From contig DQLO01000116.1 of the NCBI GenBank assembly GCA_015660155.1, forward strand, positions 1-20,222: a stretch of DNA of 20,222 nucleotides. The letters run 5' to 3'. Shown piece after piece: positions 1 to 8,904 of the stretch (positions are counted from its first letter, which is position 1; every line of letters starts with the position of its first letter). The DNA is from Verrucomicrobiota bacterium (lineage in GTDB: Bacteria; Verrucomicrobiota; Verrucomicrobiia; Limisphaerales; UBA1100). Position numbers and translations under genes: made by a program. The notes beneath the pieces are model-generated. The model did not search any database. It was not told where the DNA came from and saw only the letters and a list, made by a program, of their open reading frames with translations.

Positions 1-1
1 G

Positions 2-208
2 CCCATCAAATGGGCGGGCGATACGCCGGTGATTTCGATGGACAACCTTTCCATCCCCGGCCTCGGCACCTTCAGCGCGCACGTGGTCATTGATGGCGAC
101 AAATACGCCGGCACGTGGAAACACGGCAAAGTGGGCGGTCATCTATTCGGCAACATCAGCCGAATCAAAATTAAGGAAAAGAAGCAATCCCAAGAGAAAC
201 CTGAATAA
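2..208 (+). CDS. C-terminal fragment of an unrecognised protein
   Basis: An open frame runs in from the left edge and stops at TAA 206-208, giving 68 residues of a C-terminus. It reads as short beta-strand-like segments rich in glycine and aromatic residues (GTFSAHVVIDG, YAGTWKHGKVGGHLFGNI), followed by a very basic and polar tail (KIKEKKQSQEKPE). The alternating hydrophobic pattern suggests the edge of a beta-sandwich or barrel, but I do not recognise the family and assign no function. Its stop lies 43 bases before the peptidase gene on the same strand, so the two may be co-transcribed. The 5' part lies outside the window. Confidence 0.6.
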   Translation, partial: PIKWAGDTPVISMDNLSIPGLGTFSAHVVIDGDKYAGTWKHGKVGGHLFGNISRIKIKEKKQSQEKPE

Positions 209-251
209 ATTCTCACCCATCCTGTCCATCATATTTATCCGTGTTAAAATA

Positions 252-3179
252 ATGAAAAAAACAATCCTGATTCTGACTCTCCTGTGTGGCAACCTCCCCG
301 CCGCAGACAAACCCAAAGGCGAAGACCAATTTCTCACGCGCGTGCGGCAGCTCACCCTCGATGGCCGCCGCAGTGGCGAGGGCTACTTTGCGCCCGACGG
401 CAAGCACATCATTTTCCAAAGCGAACGCGAAAAGCACAATCCGTTTTACCAAATCTACACGATGGATATGCAAAGCGGCGACGTCGTTCGCGTGTCGCCG
501 GGGCACGGTAAAACCACTTGCGCCTTCTTCCGCCCCAACAGCGACGAAGTGCTCTTCGCCAGTTCACACGTGGACCCCAAGTCGAAGGCCAAGCAAAAGG
601 CGGAGCTGAATTTTCGCGCCTCGGGCAAGACGCGCCGGTACTCGTGGGATTATGATGAGCAAATGGACATCTTTTCTTTCAAGCGCGACGGCACCGTCCC
701 CAAACGCCTCACCAACGCCCACGGCTACGACGCGGAAGGCGCCTATTCTCCGGACGGCAAAAAAATTGTCTTTTGCTCCATCCGCAACGCCTACGGCAAA
801 GCCAAACTCACAGCCAAGGAACAGGCGCGCCTAAAGGTCGATGCTTCTTATTTCGGTGAAATTTATATTATGAACGCCGACGGCTCCGGCCAGAAACGCC
901 TTACCCAAATGAAGGGCTACGATGGCGGCCCGTTTTTTTCCCCAGACGGCAAGCTCATCATTTGGCGGCACTTCACTGAGAAGGGCGACACCGCCGATAT
1001 CTTCACAATGAAAACCGATGGCACGGACATTCAGCGCCTCACCGATTTCAAGGCGATGTCGTGGGCACCCTATTATCATCCCAGCGCCGAGTACGTGGTG
1101 TTTGCCAGCAACAAGCTCGGCTTTTCAAATTTCGAAGTATATTTGGTGGACGCCGAAGGCAAACGCGAGCCCATCCGCGTCACGCACACCGATGGCTTCG
1201 ATGGGCTTCCCGTTTTCTCTCCCAACGGAAATCAGTTTATGTGGACCTCAAACCGCACGGCGGACAAAATGTCGCAACTCTTCATCGCCCGTTGGAATCA
1301 CGCCGCCGCGTTGGCCGCGCTGGGCAAGGCACCCAAACGTGCCGCTGCTGAAGTCGGTGGATGCGATTTCATTGAAACCTGTGGCGACGAAAAAGCCATC
1401 GAGTTGGAGGCAGCCATTTCGGAGGCGGACATCAAAAAGCAAATTGAAATTATTGCCTCCGATGCATTCGAAGGTCGCGACACCAGTTCCGAGGGCATTC
1501 GCAAGGCGCGCGAGTACATCATTGGTCGGCTGAAAATCCTCGGCCTCAAGCCCGCTGATAAAGAAGGAACTTTCACGCACCCGATGTCCTTCAAGTACGG
1601 CGTCGACATTATCAAAGGCAAAAACGAACTCATCATCACCGGCAAGGACGGCAAAGAAACCAAGTTCGAACTCGGCAAAGATTTTAATCCAATGGCATTT
1701 TCCGTGAACAACACCGTGGAATCGGAAGTCGTCTTCGCGGGCTACGGGCTCGGCGTGGCGGGCAAAGCGGGCGTCGGCTACGATTCCTATGCGGGCCTCA
1801 ATTGCACCAATAAAATGGTGCTCGTGTTTCGGTACGTGCCCGAAGAAGTAAAGCCCGAGCGCCGCCGCCAACTGATGCGCAGTGCCGCCCTCCAACGCAA
1901 AGCCACCTTGGCGCGCAAGCACGGCGCGAAAGGCGTCATCATTGTGGCCGGCCCCAATTCCGACAACGCCGGCAAGCTCATCCCCGTGAATTATATTCGC
2001 CGTTCCGCTAGCAGCGGTGTGGTGGCCATTTCCGGCAATCATAAAGTGGCCGACGCACTCCTCGCCGCCGCTGGAAAGGGCAACCTCAAGAAAATCCAAA
2101 CCGCCCTCGACAAGGAAAACCCACACGCGCTGTTTGGGTTTGAATTGCCCGGTGTAAAAATCCGCGTCACCAGCGCCCTCAAACAAGTGCAGCGTCACGA
2201 TAAAAATATCATCGCCATCCTGCCGCCCGGCGTGAAAACCGATAACCCCGAGTACGTGATGATCGGCGCGCACTACGATCACCTCGGCTACAACGACGGC
2301 TCCATCAACCCCAAAGGCGGCAACCCCGGCCGCATTCACAATGGCGCGGACGACAACGGTTCCGGCACCGTCACGCTGCTCGAACTCGCCGCGTGGCTGG
2401 CTGCCGAGCGCGAAAAGCATCCGGAAAAATTCAAGCGCGGCATCATCTTTTGTTGGTGGACCGGCGAAGAGCTCGGCCTCATCGGCTCCGCGCAATACGC
2501 CAAGAATCCGCTCATCCCCTTCAAGCAAGTCAGTGCGTACGTCAACTTGGATATGGTTGGCCGGTTGAAAAATAATAGACTCATCGTCCAAGGCTTGGGC
2601 ACATCCACCATTTGGAAAAAGCTCATCGAGAAGCGCAACGTCGCCGCCGGCTTCAGCCTCAAGCTTGAGAACGCGCCCCCTCGCAACACCGACAACGGAT
2701 CCATCGATCCCAAAGGCGTTCCGTCACTCGCCATCTTCACCGGCCTCCACAAAGATTACCACAAACCCACCGACGACCCCGCCACGCTTAACTACGAAGG
2801 CATGGAACGCATCGCGCAATTCACCGGCCGCCTGCTGCTCGACCTCGCGGGTGACACGAAACGCCCCGACTACATCAAGGTCAAACGCGGCGCCGCGCCC
2901 GCACGCGGGAACATGAGTGCCTACACCGGCGTCATCCCAGATTACTCAGCGGAAGTGGATGGGCTGCAAATCACCGACGTCAGCGCTGGCGGTCCCGCTG
3001 CCAAAGCCGGCATCAAGGGCGGCGACATCGTCATCGAATTCGACGGCAAGACAATCAAAAACATCTACGACTACACCGCCGTCCTCGGCGCCATCAAAGC
3101 CGGCAAAGAAACCAAAATCACAATTCTGCGCGCCAAGAAAAAAGTCGAATTGGAAATCACTCCCACGCGTCGCAAGTAA
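252..3179 (+). CDS. Exported TolB-like beta-propeller / M28 zinc peptidase / PDZ protein
   Basis: This 975-residue protein starts with a signal peptide (MKKTILILTLLCGNLPAADK). Residues about 30-355 hold PD40/TolB-type propeller blades, seen as repeated RLT...FSPDGK and IYTMD/IFTMKTDG motifs. A PA-like insert (about 497-603) sits within an M28 peptidase domain. The expected zinc and catalytic residues are all present: H674 in GAHYDHLG, D700 in GADDNGSG, E739-E740 in TGEELG, D767 in NLDMVG and H837 in DYHKPTD. A PDZ domain (about 900-975) closes the protein. Such enzymes trim N-terminal residues from peptides; here it would act in the periplasm or outside the cell. The ATG at 252 is chosen because the signal peptide begins there; the frame stays open upstream to 90 but overlaps the preceding gene. 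No clear Shine-Dalgarno is seen. LTLLC is not a proper lipobox, so a lipoprotein is unlikely. Substrate unknown. Confidence 0.9.
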   Translation: MKKTILILTLLCGNLPAADKPKGEDQFLTRVRQLTLDGRRSGEGYFAPDGKHIIFQSEREKHNPFYQIYTMDMQSGDVVRVSPGHGKTTCAFFRPNSDEVLFASSHVDPKSKAKQKAELNFRASGKTRRYSWDYDEQMDIFSFKRDGTVPKRLTNAHGYDAEGAYSPDGKKIVFCSIRNAYGKAKLTAKEQARLKVDASYFGEIYIMNADGSGQKRLTQMKGYDGGPFFSPDGKLIIWRHFTEKGDTADIFTMKTDGTDIQRLTDFKAMSWAPYYHPSAEYVVFASNKLGFSNFEVYLVDAEGKREPIRVTHTDGFDGLPVFSPNGNQFMWTSNRTADKMSQLFIARWNHAAALAALGKAPKRAAAEVGGCDFIETCGDEKAIELEAAISEADIKKQIEIIASDAFEGRDTSSEGIRKAREYIIGRLKILGLKPADKEGTFTHPMSFKYGVDIIKGKNELIITGKDGKETKFELGKDFNPMAFSVNNTVESEVVFAGYGLGVAGKAGVGYDSYAGLNCTNKMVLVFRYVPEEVKPERRRQLMRSAALQRKATLARKHGAKGVIIVAGPNSDNAGKLIPVNYIRRSASSGVVAISGNHKVADALLAAAGKGNLKKIQTALDKENPHALFGFELPGVKIRVTSALKQVQRHDKNIIAILPPGVKTDNPEYVMIGAHYDHLGYNDGSINPKGGNPGRIHNGADDNGSGTVTLLELAAWLAAEREKHPEKFKRGIIFCWWTGEELGLIGSAQYAKNPLIPFKQVSAYVNLDMVGRLKNNRLIVQGLGTSTIWKKLIEKRNVAAGFSLKLENAPPRNTDNGSIDPKGVPSLAIFTGLHKDYHKPTDDPATLNYEGMERIAQFTGRLLLDLAGDTKRPDYIKVKRGAAPARGNMSAYTGVIPDYSAEVDGLQITDVSAGGPAAKAGIKGGDIVIEFDGKTIKNIYDYTAVLGAIKAGKETKITILRAKKKVELEITPTRRK

Positions 3180-3181
3180 CA

Positions 3182-3209
3182 TTGACAGAACCACTAACCA
3201 AGCTATCCT
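3182..3209 (+). promoter_or_regulatory. Candidate sigma70-type promoter for the DUF3500 gene
   Basis: A perfect -35 box TTGACA (3182-3187) is followed after 16 bases by TATCCT (3204-3209), which matches 4 of 6 bases of the -10 consensus. Initiation 6-8 bases downstream would fall on or next to the ATG at 3216, and no Shine-Dalgarno lies in between. If used, the promoter would give a leaderless or nearly leaderless mRNA. Inferred from sequence only. Confidence 0.35.
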
Positions 3210-3215
3210 AAACTC

Positions 3216-4208
3216 ATGAAAACGACTCCCCACATCAACACTCTCGATTGCTGCGAAGCTTCGCGGCGTGAATTCCTGCAAGCTGCTGGCGCTGGCATCG
3301 CCTTGGCCGCCGCCGCTCCCTTGGCTTATGCGCTGCCGAAGAAGCCCTCCACTCCGGAGACTTTGACCACGCAACTCTACAAAACTCTCAGCGAAAAACA
3401 GCGCAAATCGATTTGTTTTGCGTGGGACCATCCGCTGCGCAATCGCGTGGAGAATAATTGGCACATCCAAAAGAAACTCGCGGTGGGCGACATGGAGGAT
3501 GACCAGATTGATATGGTGAAGCAAATCTTCAACGGCCTCCACAGCGACGAGTATCGCAAGGCGGTTTACAACCAGGTGGTGGAGGATTCACCGGGCGGCT
3601 TTGATGACAGTGCGATTGCGATCTTCGGCAAACCGGGCGCGGGCAAGTTTGAGTTGGTCTTCACCGGTCGGCACGTCACGCGGCGTTGCGATGGCGATTC
3701 GCTGGACGGCACCGCATTCGGTGGCCCGATTTTTTACGGCCATGCCGCCGATGGCTTTAACGAAAAGGCCGACCACAAGGGAAACGCTTATTGGTTCCAA
3801 GCCAAGCGGCCCAATGAATTGTTTCAAGCGCTCGATGGCAAACAGCGCAAGGCGGCGTTGCTTGGAAAATCACGCGGGGAAAAGGGCACGAGCACCGTGA
3901 AGCTCACCGGCAAAAAGGAAGGCCTCCCCGGCCTGCGCACCGCCGATATGAGCAAGGATCAACAGGGCCTAATGCGCTCGGTGATGAAGGACATGCTCGC
4001 GCCTTTCCGCGAAAAGGATGCGGCGGAATCGATGAAGCTTATCGAGAAAAACGGTTTTGAAAATCTGCACATCGCTTATTACAAAAACGAAAACATCGGC
4101 AAAGACGTAGTGTGGGACGTGTGGCAAGTCGAAGGCCCGGCGATGCTCTGGTATTTCCGAGGCAAACCCCACGTGCACACCTGGCTGAACATTCGCGAAA
4201 AGGCATAA
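3216..4208 (+). CDS. Tat-exported DUF3500 family protein
   Basis: The 330-residue protein begins with a twin-arginine signal (R17-R18 in SRREFLQ, then a long Ala/Leu-rich stretch ending near LAYALP). The mature part fits DUF3500: LSEKQRKSICFAWDHP near the start, NNWHI, AIFGKPGAG, the FTGRHVTRR segment, FGGPIFYGH, and a C-terminal LWYFRGKPHVHTW with paired histidines. The conserved histidines could bind a metal or cofactor, which would fit Tat export of a folded protein; that is inference, since DUF3500 has no established activity that I know of. It follows the M28 peptidase by 36 bases. Its stop TAA shares a base with a possible ATG at 4208 of the next gene, so translational coupling is possible. 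The assignment rests on motif resemblance alone. Confidence 0.75.
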   Translation: MKTTPHINTLDCCEASRREFLQAAGAGIALAAAAPLAYALPKKPSTPETLTTQLYKTLSEKQRKSICFAWDHPLRNRVENNWHIQKKLAVGDMEDDQIDMVKQIFNGLHSDEYRKAVYNQVVEDSPGGFDDSAIAIFGKPGAGKFELVFTGRHVTRRCDGDSLDGTAFGGPIFYGHAADGFNEKADHKGNAYWFQAKRPNELFQALDGKQRKAALLGKSRGEKGTSTVKLTGKKEGLPGLRTADMSKDQQGLMRSVMKDMLAPFREKDAAESMKLIEKNGFENLHIAYYKNENIGKDVVWDVWQVEGPAMLWYFRGKPHVHTWLNIREKA

Positions 4209-4264
4209 TGTGTTCCCACACGTTCGGCTTGTCTTTTTGTCATAAACCCCGAAACTGGCGGCGG

Positions 4265-7200
4265 ATGAAATGGATTCTCCTCATCATGCTGCTGCCCTTC
4301 GTTGCCGGGGCCGATTCGTACTCGACTCAAGTGCTGGCGGACAAACCCGTGGCGTACTGGCGTTTCGATGAGGCCAAGAGCGGTCCCGTGAATTCAGTGG
4401 TCGGAACTCTGAAAGGGGAATTGAGGGCCCAACGTCCACCGGGGCCGCGCGCGCCGTTTTACCCCGATTTCGCCAAAGACAATCGTTCGCTGCGATTGGC
4501 GGCGGATGACGGTTTTGTCCGCGTGACGGATCCCGGAAAAAAGAGCACGTTGGATTTCGCAAAGGGCGATTCGATTACGTTGGAAGCTTGGGTATCGTCC
4601 GGCGAACTGCAAAACGGGCGGATGATGTATATCATCGGCAAGGGCCGCACGGGACAAAAAGGGTTTGCGGCGAACAACCAAAATTACGCGCTGCGGCTCG
4701 TGGGTGTGAAGGGCGGCATCGGCCTTTCGTTTCTGTTTCGTGACGCAAATAATTCGGGCGAGGCTTCGTGGCATCGGTGGACCTCGGCGGGCACGCTGGG
4801 CGAACGCGGCGAGTGGCATCACGTTGCGGTGTGTTACACGTTCGGCAAGGGCGCCAGCATTCGCGGATACATCGACGGCCAACCGGTGACGGGCACGTGG
4901 GATATGGGCGGCCAAACCGATCTCGCGCCGGTGGTGGATGACGACGATTTGCGCATCGGCGCATCGGCGGAAGGGTCATCGGGCATCCCTTTCGTGGGGC
5001 GGTTGGACGAGGTCGCAATTTATCGCCAAGCCCTTTCGGCCGAACGAATGGCAACGCGCTTCAAAAGTCTTCGTCGCGAATTCATTCTCGATCCCGCGTC
5101 AGTCCCGACCGACACGGTAGCCATCACGATCCACGAAAATGTTGGCCACGATTGGAACTACGCGGCCACCGAAGCAAAGGCGACTTTCCAGCAAACCGCG
5201 TTTGGCATTCCTTTTATCCCCAACAAATATAATTCCAAGGCGCTCATTGTTGGCCGGTCGGATTCCATTCTGCTGCGGGCGGCGTCGAAGGTGAATGTGC
5301 CCAAGGGCAAACATCGCATTCTGCTGCGCGCTCGCACGCTTTCACGGTTTCATGTGGACGGAAAAATCATCGCGCAAACCCAATCCAGTTCCGGCAACAC
5401 CGGCGCTCACGGCAAGGTTTCAACCGCGCCGAAAGATCACGGCGGGCAAACGCGTTTCCTGCGGCCCGGAATGGCGGAGTCCGTCGTGGATTTTGAATCG
5501 CTAGGCAAACAACACCTTTTCCTGCTGGAAGCCTTCGTGGGCGGCAAAGGCAAACGCCCCGAAACGGGCGGCTTATCCGTCAGCATTTCCATCAATGGCG
5601 CGCCATTCAAGTTGCTTTCGCCAACGCGAAACATTGCGCTGACGGACGGCAATTGGGCCGATTACACTGAGGAATCACAAGAGGCAATGCGGTTGTTCAA
5701 TCAAACTTTGCGGGGGTCGATTGGAATCACCGAAACTGAAAAGTGGAAAAAACGCCATCAGCTTGCCCGCGAATTGGCGCCCGTGCTAGTGCCGAGGAGC
5801 ATACCCGACTTTCCCGCAAACAACGCCATCGATCATTTCATCAACTCCAGATTGAAGTCGGCGGGACGGCGGCCGACGGCGTTGACCGATAACTGGGCGT
5901 TTCTTCGGCGTGCTTCGCTCGATGCCAACGGCGTGGTGCCTTCGCCAAAAATAATTGAACAATTTCAACGCGACCAAAAAGAAGGTCGCCGCAAGCGTGC
6001 CATTGATCGGCTGCTGAAAAATTCCCGCGCATGGGCCGATCACTGGACGGGTTATTGGCAGGATGTGCTCGCGGAGAACCCGAACATCCTCAAACCCAAA
6101 CTCAACAACACCGGCCCGTTTCGTTTTTGGATTCACGAAAGCCTGCAGGACAACAAGCCGATGGACCGCTTTGTCACCGAGCTAGTGATGATGGAAGGCA
6201 GCAGTTATTACGGCGGTCCGGCGGGCTTCGGCGTGGCCACGCAAAACGATGTGCCGATGGCCGCCAAGGCGCAGTTAATCGGACAGGCGTTTCTGGGAAT
6301 GCAAATGAAATGCGCCCGTTGCCACGACGCGCCCTTTCATAATTTTAATCAGAAAGACCTTTTCAGTATTGCCGCCATGTTACAGCGCGCGCCGTTGGAG
6401 GTGCCGAAGACAAGCAGCGTGCCGATGGCGGAGGGAGTGCGAAAGCCGCGCGTTGAAGTTACGCTGAAGCCCGGCACCAAAGTGGCGGCAGCTTGGCCGT
6501 TCAAGGGAACCGAATTGAGTGAACCGATTCATGCCGACACCCGCGAGCAATTGGCGGCGTTCATTACTGGCAATCACGGTGACCGTTTTGCCAAGGTCAT
6601 CGTCAATCGCGTGTGGCAGCGTTACCTCGGTTGGGGTTTCGTGGAGCCAGCGGATGACTGGGAAAAAGCCGAGCCCTCCCATCCGCTTTTGCTCGATTGG
6701 TTGGCGCGCGAATTTGTCATGAGCGGATATGACCTGCAGCAACTCGCGCGGCTCATCATGAATTCTCACGTTTATCAAAGACAGGTCGATGCGGGATTCG
6801 TCGTAGCGGGCAAACCGTCCACGCGGCTTTTTGTCGGCCCCGTGCGCCGCCGCATGACGGCCGAGCAACTCATCGATTCGCTGTACGTCGTGGCCGACAA
6901 ACGGATGGGCACGGAAATGCTCACGCTCGATGTCAATGGCCGCGGAGCGATCAATGTATTTTTGAACCTCGGCCACCCGCGCCGTGCGTGGGAGTTCACC
7001 TCGCTTTCCAACGAACGTGATCGCCCCTCGCTCGCCTTGCCCAAGGCGCAGAGCGTCGTGGATATTTTGTCGACCTTCGGCTGGCGCGACGCGCGGCAGG
7101 ACGCCCTCACCGTACGCGACCACGAGCCCAACGCGCTGCAGCCCGCCATCATGGCCAACGGCATTGTCGGCCGCCGCATCGCGCAACTTTCCGATGACAG

Positions 7201-7564
7201 CGCCTTCACCGAATTGGCTTTGCAATCCATCGACACTCACGAAATGGTGAAGCGGATTTTTATGCGAATTTTATCGCGTCCGCCAACCTCAGAAGAGCGC
7301 GCGATGATGCACGACCAAATTCACCAAACATTCGCCCTCCGAGTCGTGAAAGGCGCCAAGCCGCGCGCGGGCCGCGAGCAAGTGCTGGATGTTTCGTGGA
7401 ACAATCATCTTTCGTCGGATTCCAATCGCATCAAAGTGGAGCTTGAGCGCCTCGCCCGCAAAGGCGATCCGCCCACCAAACGCCTCCGCGCGGGATGGCG
7501 CAAACAAATGGAAGATGTGATTTACGCGTTAATCAATTCGCCAGAGTTTATTTATATCCCGTGA
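4265..7564 (+). CDS. Secreted LamG - DUF1549 - DUF1553 c-type heme protein
   Basis: This 1099-residue protein has a signal peptide ([18 protein letters not shown]). Residues about 20-240 form a LamG/concanavalin-like domain, from [10 protein letters not shown] to [14 protein letters not shown], often a carbohydrate-binding fold. Residues about 280-460 look like a second beta-sandwich. DUF1549 (about 515-710) contains [14 protein letters not shown] and a single heme c site C683-A-R-C686-H687 followed by [14 protein letters not shown]1553 (about 758-1099) contains [28 protein letters not shown] and the terminal INSPEFIY. These families are abundant in Planctomycetota and Verrucomicrobiota and nearly always sit beside DUF1501, as here; their reaction is unknown. 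The PSCyt1 domain often found at the N-terminus is missing and LamG stands in its place. Start: ATG 4265 fits the signal peptide; ATG 4208 (19 residues longer, overlapping the previous stop) is possible. Its TGA overlaps the next ATG. Confidence 0.88.
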   Translation: MKWILLIMLLPFVAGADSYSTQVLADKPVAYWRFDEAKSGPVNSVVGTLKGELRAQRPPGPRAPFYPDFAKDNRSLRLAADDGFVRVTDPGKKSTLDFAKGDSITLEAWVSSGELQNGRMMYIIGKGRTGQKGFAANNQNYALRLVGVKGGIGLSFLFRDANNSGEASWHRWTSAGTLGERGEWHHVAVCYTFGKGASIRGYIDGQPVTGTWDMGGQTDLAPVVDDDDLRIGASAEGSSGIPFVGRLDEVAIYRQALSAERMATRFKSLRREFILDPASVPTDTVAITIHENVGHDWNYAATEAKATFQQTAFGIPFIPNKYNSKALIVGRSDSILLRAASKVNVPKGKHRILLRARTLSRFHVDGKIIAQTQSSSGNTGAHGKVSTAPKDHGGQTRFLRPGMAESVVDFESLGKQHLFLLEAFVGGKGKRPETGGLSVSISINGAPFKLLSPTRNIALTDGNWADYTEESQEAMRLFNQTLRGSIGITETEKWKKRHQLARELAPVLVPRSIPDFPANNAIDHFINSRLKSAGRRPTALTDNWAFLRRASLDANGVVPSPKIIEQFQRDQKEGRRKRAIDRLLKNSRAWADHWTGYWQDVLAENPNILKPKLNNTGPFRFWIHESLQDNKPMDRFVTELVMMEGSSYYGGPAGFGVATQNDVPMAAKAQLIGQAFLGMQMKCARCHDAPFHNFNQKDLFSIAAMLQRAPLEVPKTSSVPMAEGVRKPRVEVTLKPGTKVAAAWPFKGTELSEPIHADTREQLAAFITGNHGDRFAKVIVNRVWQRYLGWGFVEPADDWEKAEPSHPLLLDWLAREFVMSGYDLQQLARLIMNSHVYQRQVDAGFVVAGKPSTRLFVGPVRRRMTAEQLIDSLYVVADKRMGTEMLTLDVNGRGAINVFLNLGHPRRAWEFTSLSNERDRPSLALPKAQSVVDILSTFGWRDARQDALTVRDHEPNALQPAIMANGIVGRRIAQLSDDSAFTELALQSIDTHEMVKRIFMRILSRPPTSEERAMMHDQIHQTFALRVVKGAKPRAGREQVLDVSWNNHLSSDSNRIKVELERLARKGDPPTKRLRAGWRKQMEDVIYALINSPEFIYIP

Positions 7565-8844
7565 TGAACGAAATGAACCGCAGAAATTTTTTGGCCACCG
7601 CTGCCACGAGCGCAGTATTGTTGCCCAATGCGTTGGCGGCTGCCCCAAAATTCCCCAAGGGCAAAGCTGAGCATTGCATTTTTATTTGGCTCGGCGGCGG
7701 CGCGTGCCACGTGGATACATGGGATCCCAAACGCAAAGGCGATGCCAAACTCAAAAAGGCGGGTTCGTATTATGACGCCATTGATACTAGCGTGCCCGGC
7801 GTGCAAGTGTGCGAGCACCTCAAACAATGCGCGGGGTTGATGGAGCATTTCTCGCTGCTGCGCACGGTGAATCACAACGTTATCGACGAGCACGCCGCCG
7901 CGACCAATCGGATGCACACCGGCCGGCCCACCAGCGGCACGATTGTTTATCCGTCCATTGGCTCGGTGGTGGCGCACGAGCGTGGCAAGGTCGTGAATGG
8001 CGCGCCGGCGTATGTCGTGATGGGTTATCCCAATCTCACACGCGGCCCGGGTTTCCTCGGCGCAAAGCACGGCTATGTTTATCTCACCGACACCGAGAGC
8101 GGCCCGGCGGGACTCACGCGGCCCAAGGAAATTTCCGGCGCGCGGCAATCCAATCGCGATCGTTTGTTGAACAAACTGCGCGGCGACTATCTCAAGCGCA
8201 ATGCGAATGACACCGCGATCGCCAGTTACAACGCCGCCATCACCGAAGCTCAATCGCTCGCGGGCGGCGAGTTCATGGGCGCGTTCGATTTGAAATCCGA
8301 ACCCGCCAAACTCCGCAACGCTTACGGCGGCGAATTCGGCCAGCGCTGTTTGTTGGCACGGCGACTCATCCAGCGCGGCGCGCGGTTTTTGGAAGTATCG
8401 TTCAACCTCAATTTCATCAACGGCACCGGCTGGGACACCCACAACGACGGCCAACTCAAACAACACATTCTCATCCAACAACTCGATCAAGCGCTCGCCA
8501 CGCTGGTGACGGATTTGAAAAACCACAAGCTGCTCGACAAGACGCTGATTGTCGTCTCCAGCGAATTTGGTCGCCCGCCCGAATTCGATGCCGGCGGCGG
8601 GCGCGGCCACTACTCCAAAGCCTTCAGCGTTGCTTTGGCCGGCGGCGGCCTGCGCAACGGCCGTGCGGTGGGCGTCACCGATGAACTGGGCAAAGTCATT
8701 CTCGAAAAACCCGTTTCCGTCCCCGACCTCTTCGCCACCATCCACTGCGCGCTGGGCATCAACCCCCACAAAAACCTCTACGCCGGCGAACGCCCCGTCC
8801 CCATCACCGACCACGGCCACCCCGTGCGGGAGTTGTTTGATTGA
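7564..8844 (+). CDS. Tat-exported DUF1501 protein
   Basis: The 426-residue protein starts with a twin-arginine signal ([23 protein letters not shown]6-R7). DUF1501 motifs follow in order: [58 protein letters not shown], and [17 protein letters not shown] near the end. DUF1501 belongs to the alkaline phosphatase/sulfatase-like fold group, and the Asp/His clusters fit a metal-binding pocket, but no activity is established. The ATG at 7564 shares its A with the TGA of the LamG-DUF1549-DUF1553 gene (TGATG), the classic sign of translational coupling, and points to two proteins made in step and acting together. A second ATG at 7573 (MNRRNF) would remove three residues and leave the signal intact. 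Confidence in the family is high, in function low. Confidence 0.9.
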   Translation: MNEMNRRNFLATAATSAVLLPNALAAAPKFPKGKAEHCIFIWLGGGACHVDTWDPKRKGDAKLKKAGSYYDAIDTSVPGVQVCEHLKQCAGLMEHFSLLRTVNHNVIDEHAAATNRMHTGRPTSGTIVYPSIGSVVAHERGKVVNGAPAYVVMGYPNLTRGPGFLGAKHGYVYLTDTESGPAGLTRPKEISGARQSNRDRLLNKLRGDYLKRNANDTAIASYNAAITEAQSLAGGEFMGAFDLKSEPAKLRNAYGGEFGQRCLLARRLIQRGARFLEVSFNLNFINGTGWDTHNDGQLKQHILIQQLDQALATLVTDLKNHKLLDKTLIVVSSEFGRPPEFDAGGGRGHYSKAFSVALAGGGLRNGRAVGVTDELGKVILEKPVSVPDLFATIHCALGINPHKNLYAGERPVPITDHGHPVRELFD

Positions 8845-8904
8845 GTGAAAAATATTGAATCGATGCCCCACGAACCTTCGTCTGTGTGGCAGACTTCTTG
8901 AGGA

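Noticed and set aside
90..251. Longer N-terminus for the M28 peptidase, starting at ATG 90
   Set aside because: It would overlap the preceding gene by 119 bases and bury the signal peptide that begins at ATG 252.
252..300. Lipoprotein signal in the M28 protein (cysteine after LTLL)
   Set aside because: The residue before the cysteine is leucine rather than Ala, Gly or Ser, so the lipobox is not met.
1248..2591. 447-residue open frame on the - strand
   Set aside because: It lies antisense within the M28 gene, has low-complexity composition typical of the mirror of a GC-biased gene, and shows no domain motif.
7552..8871. 439-residue open frame on the - strand
   Set aside because: It is antisense to the well-supported DUF1501 gene and has no recognisable motif or start signal.
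8880..8894. Small hairpin GTCTG-N5-CAGAC before the diheme gene
   Set aside because: A 5-base stem is too short to stand out from chance and has no T-run.
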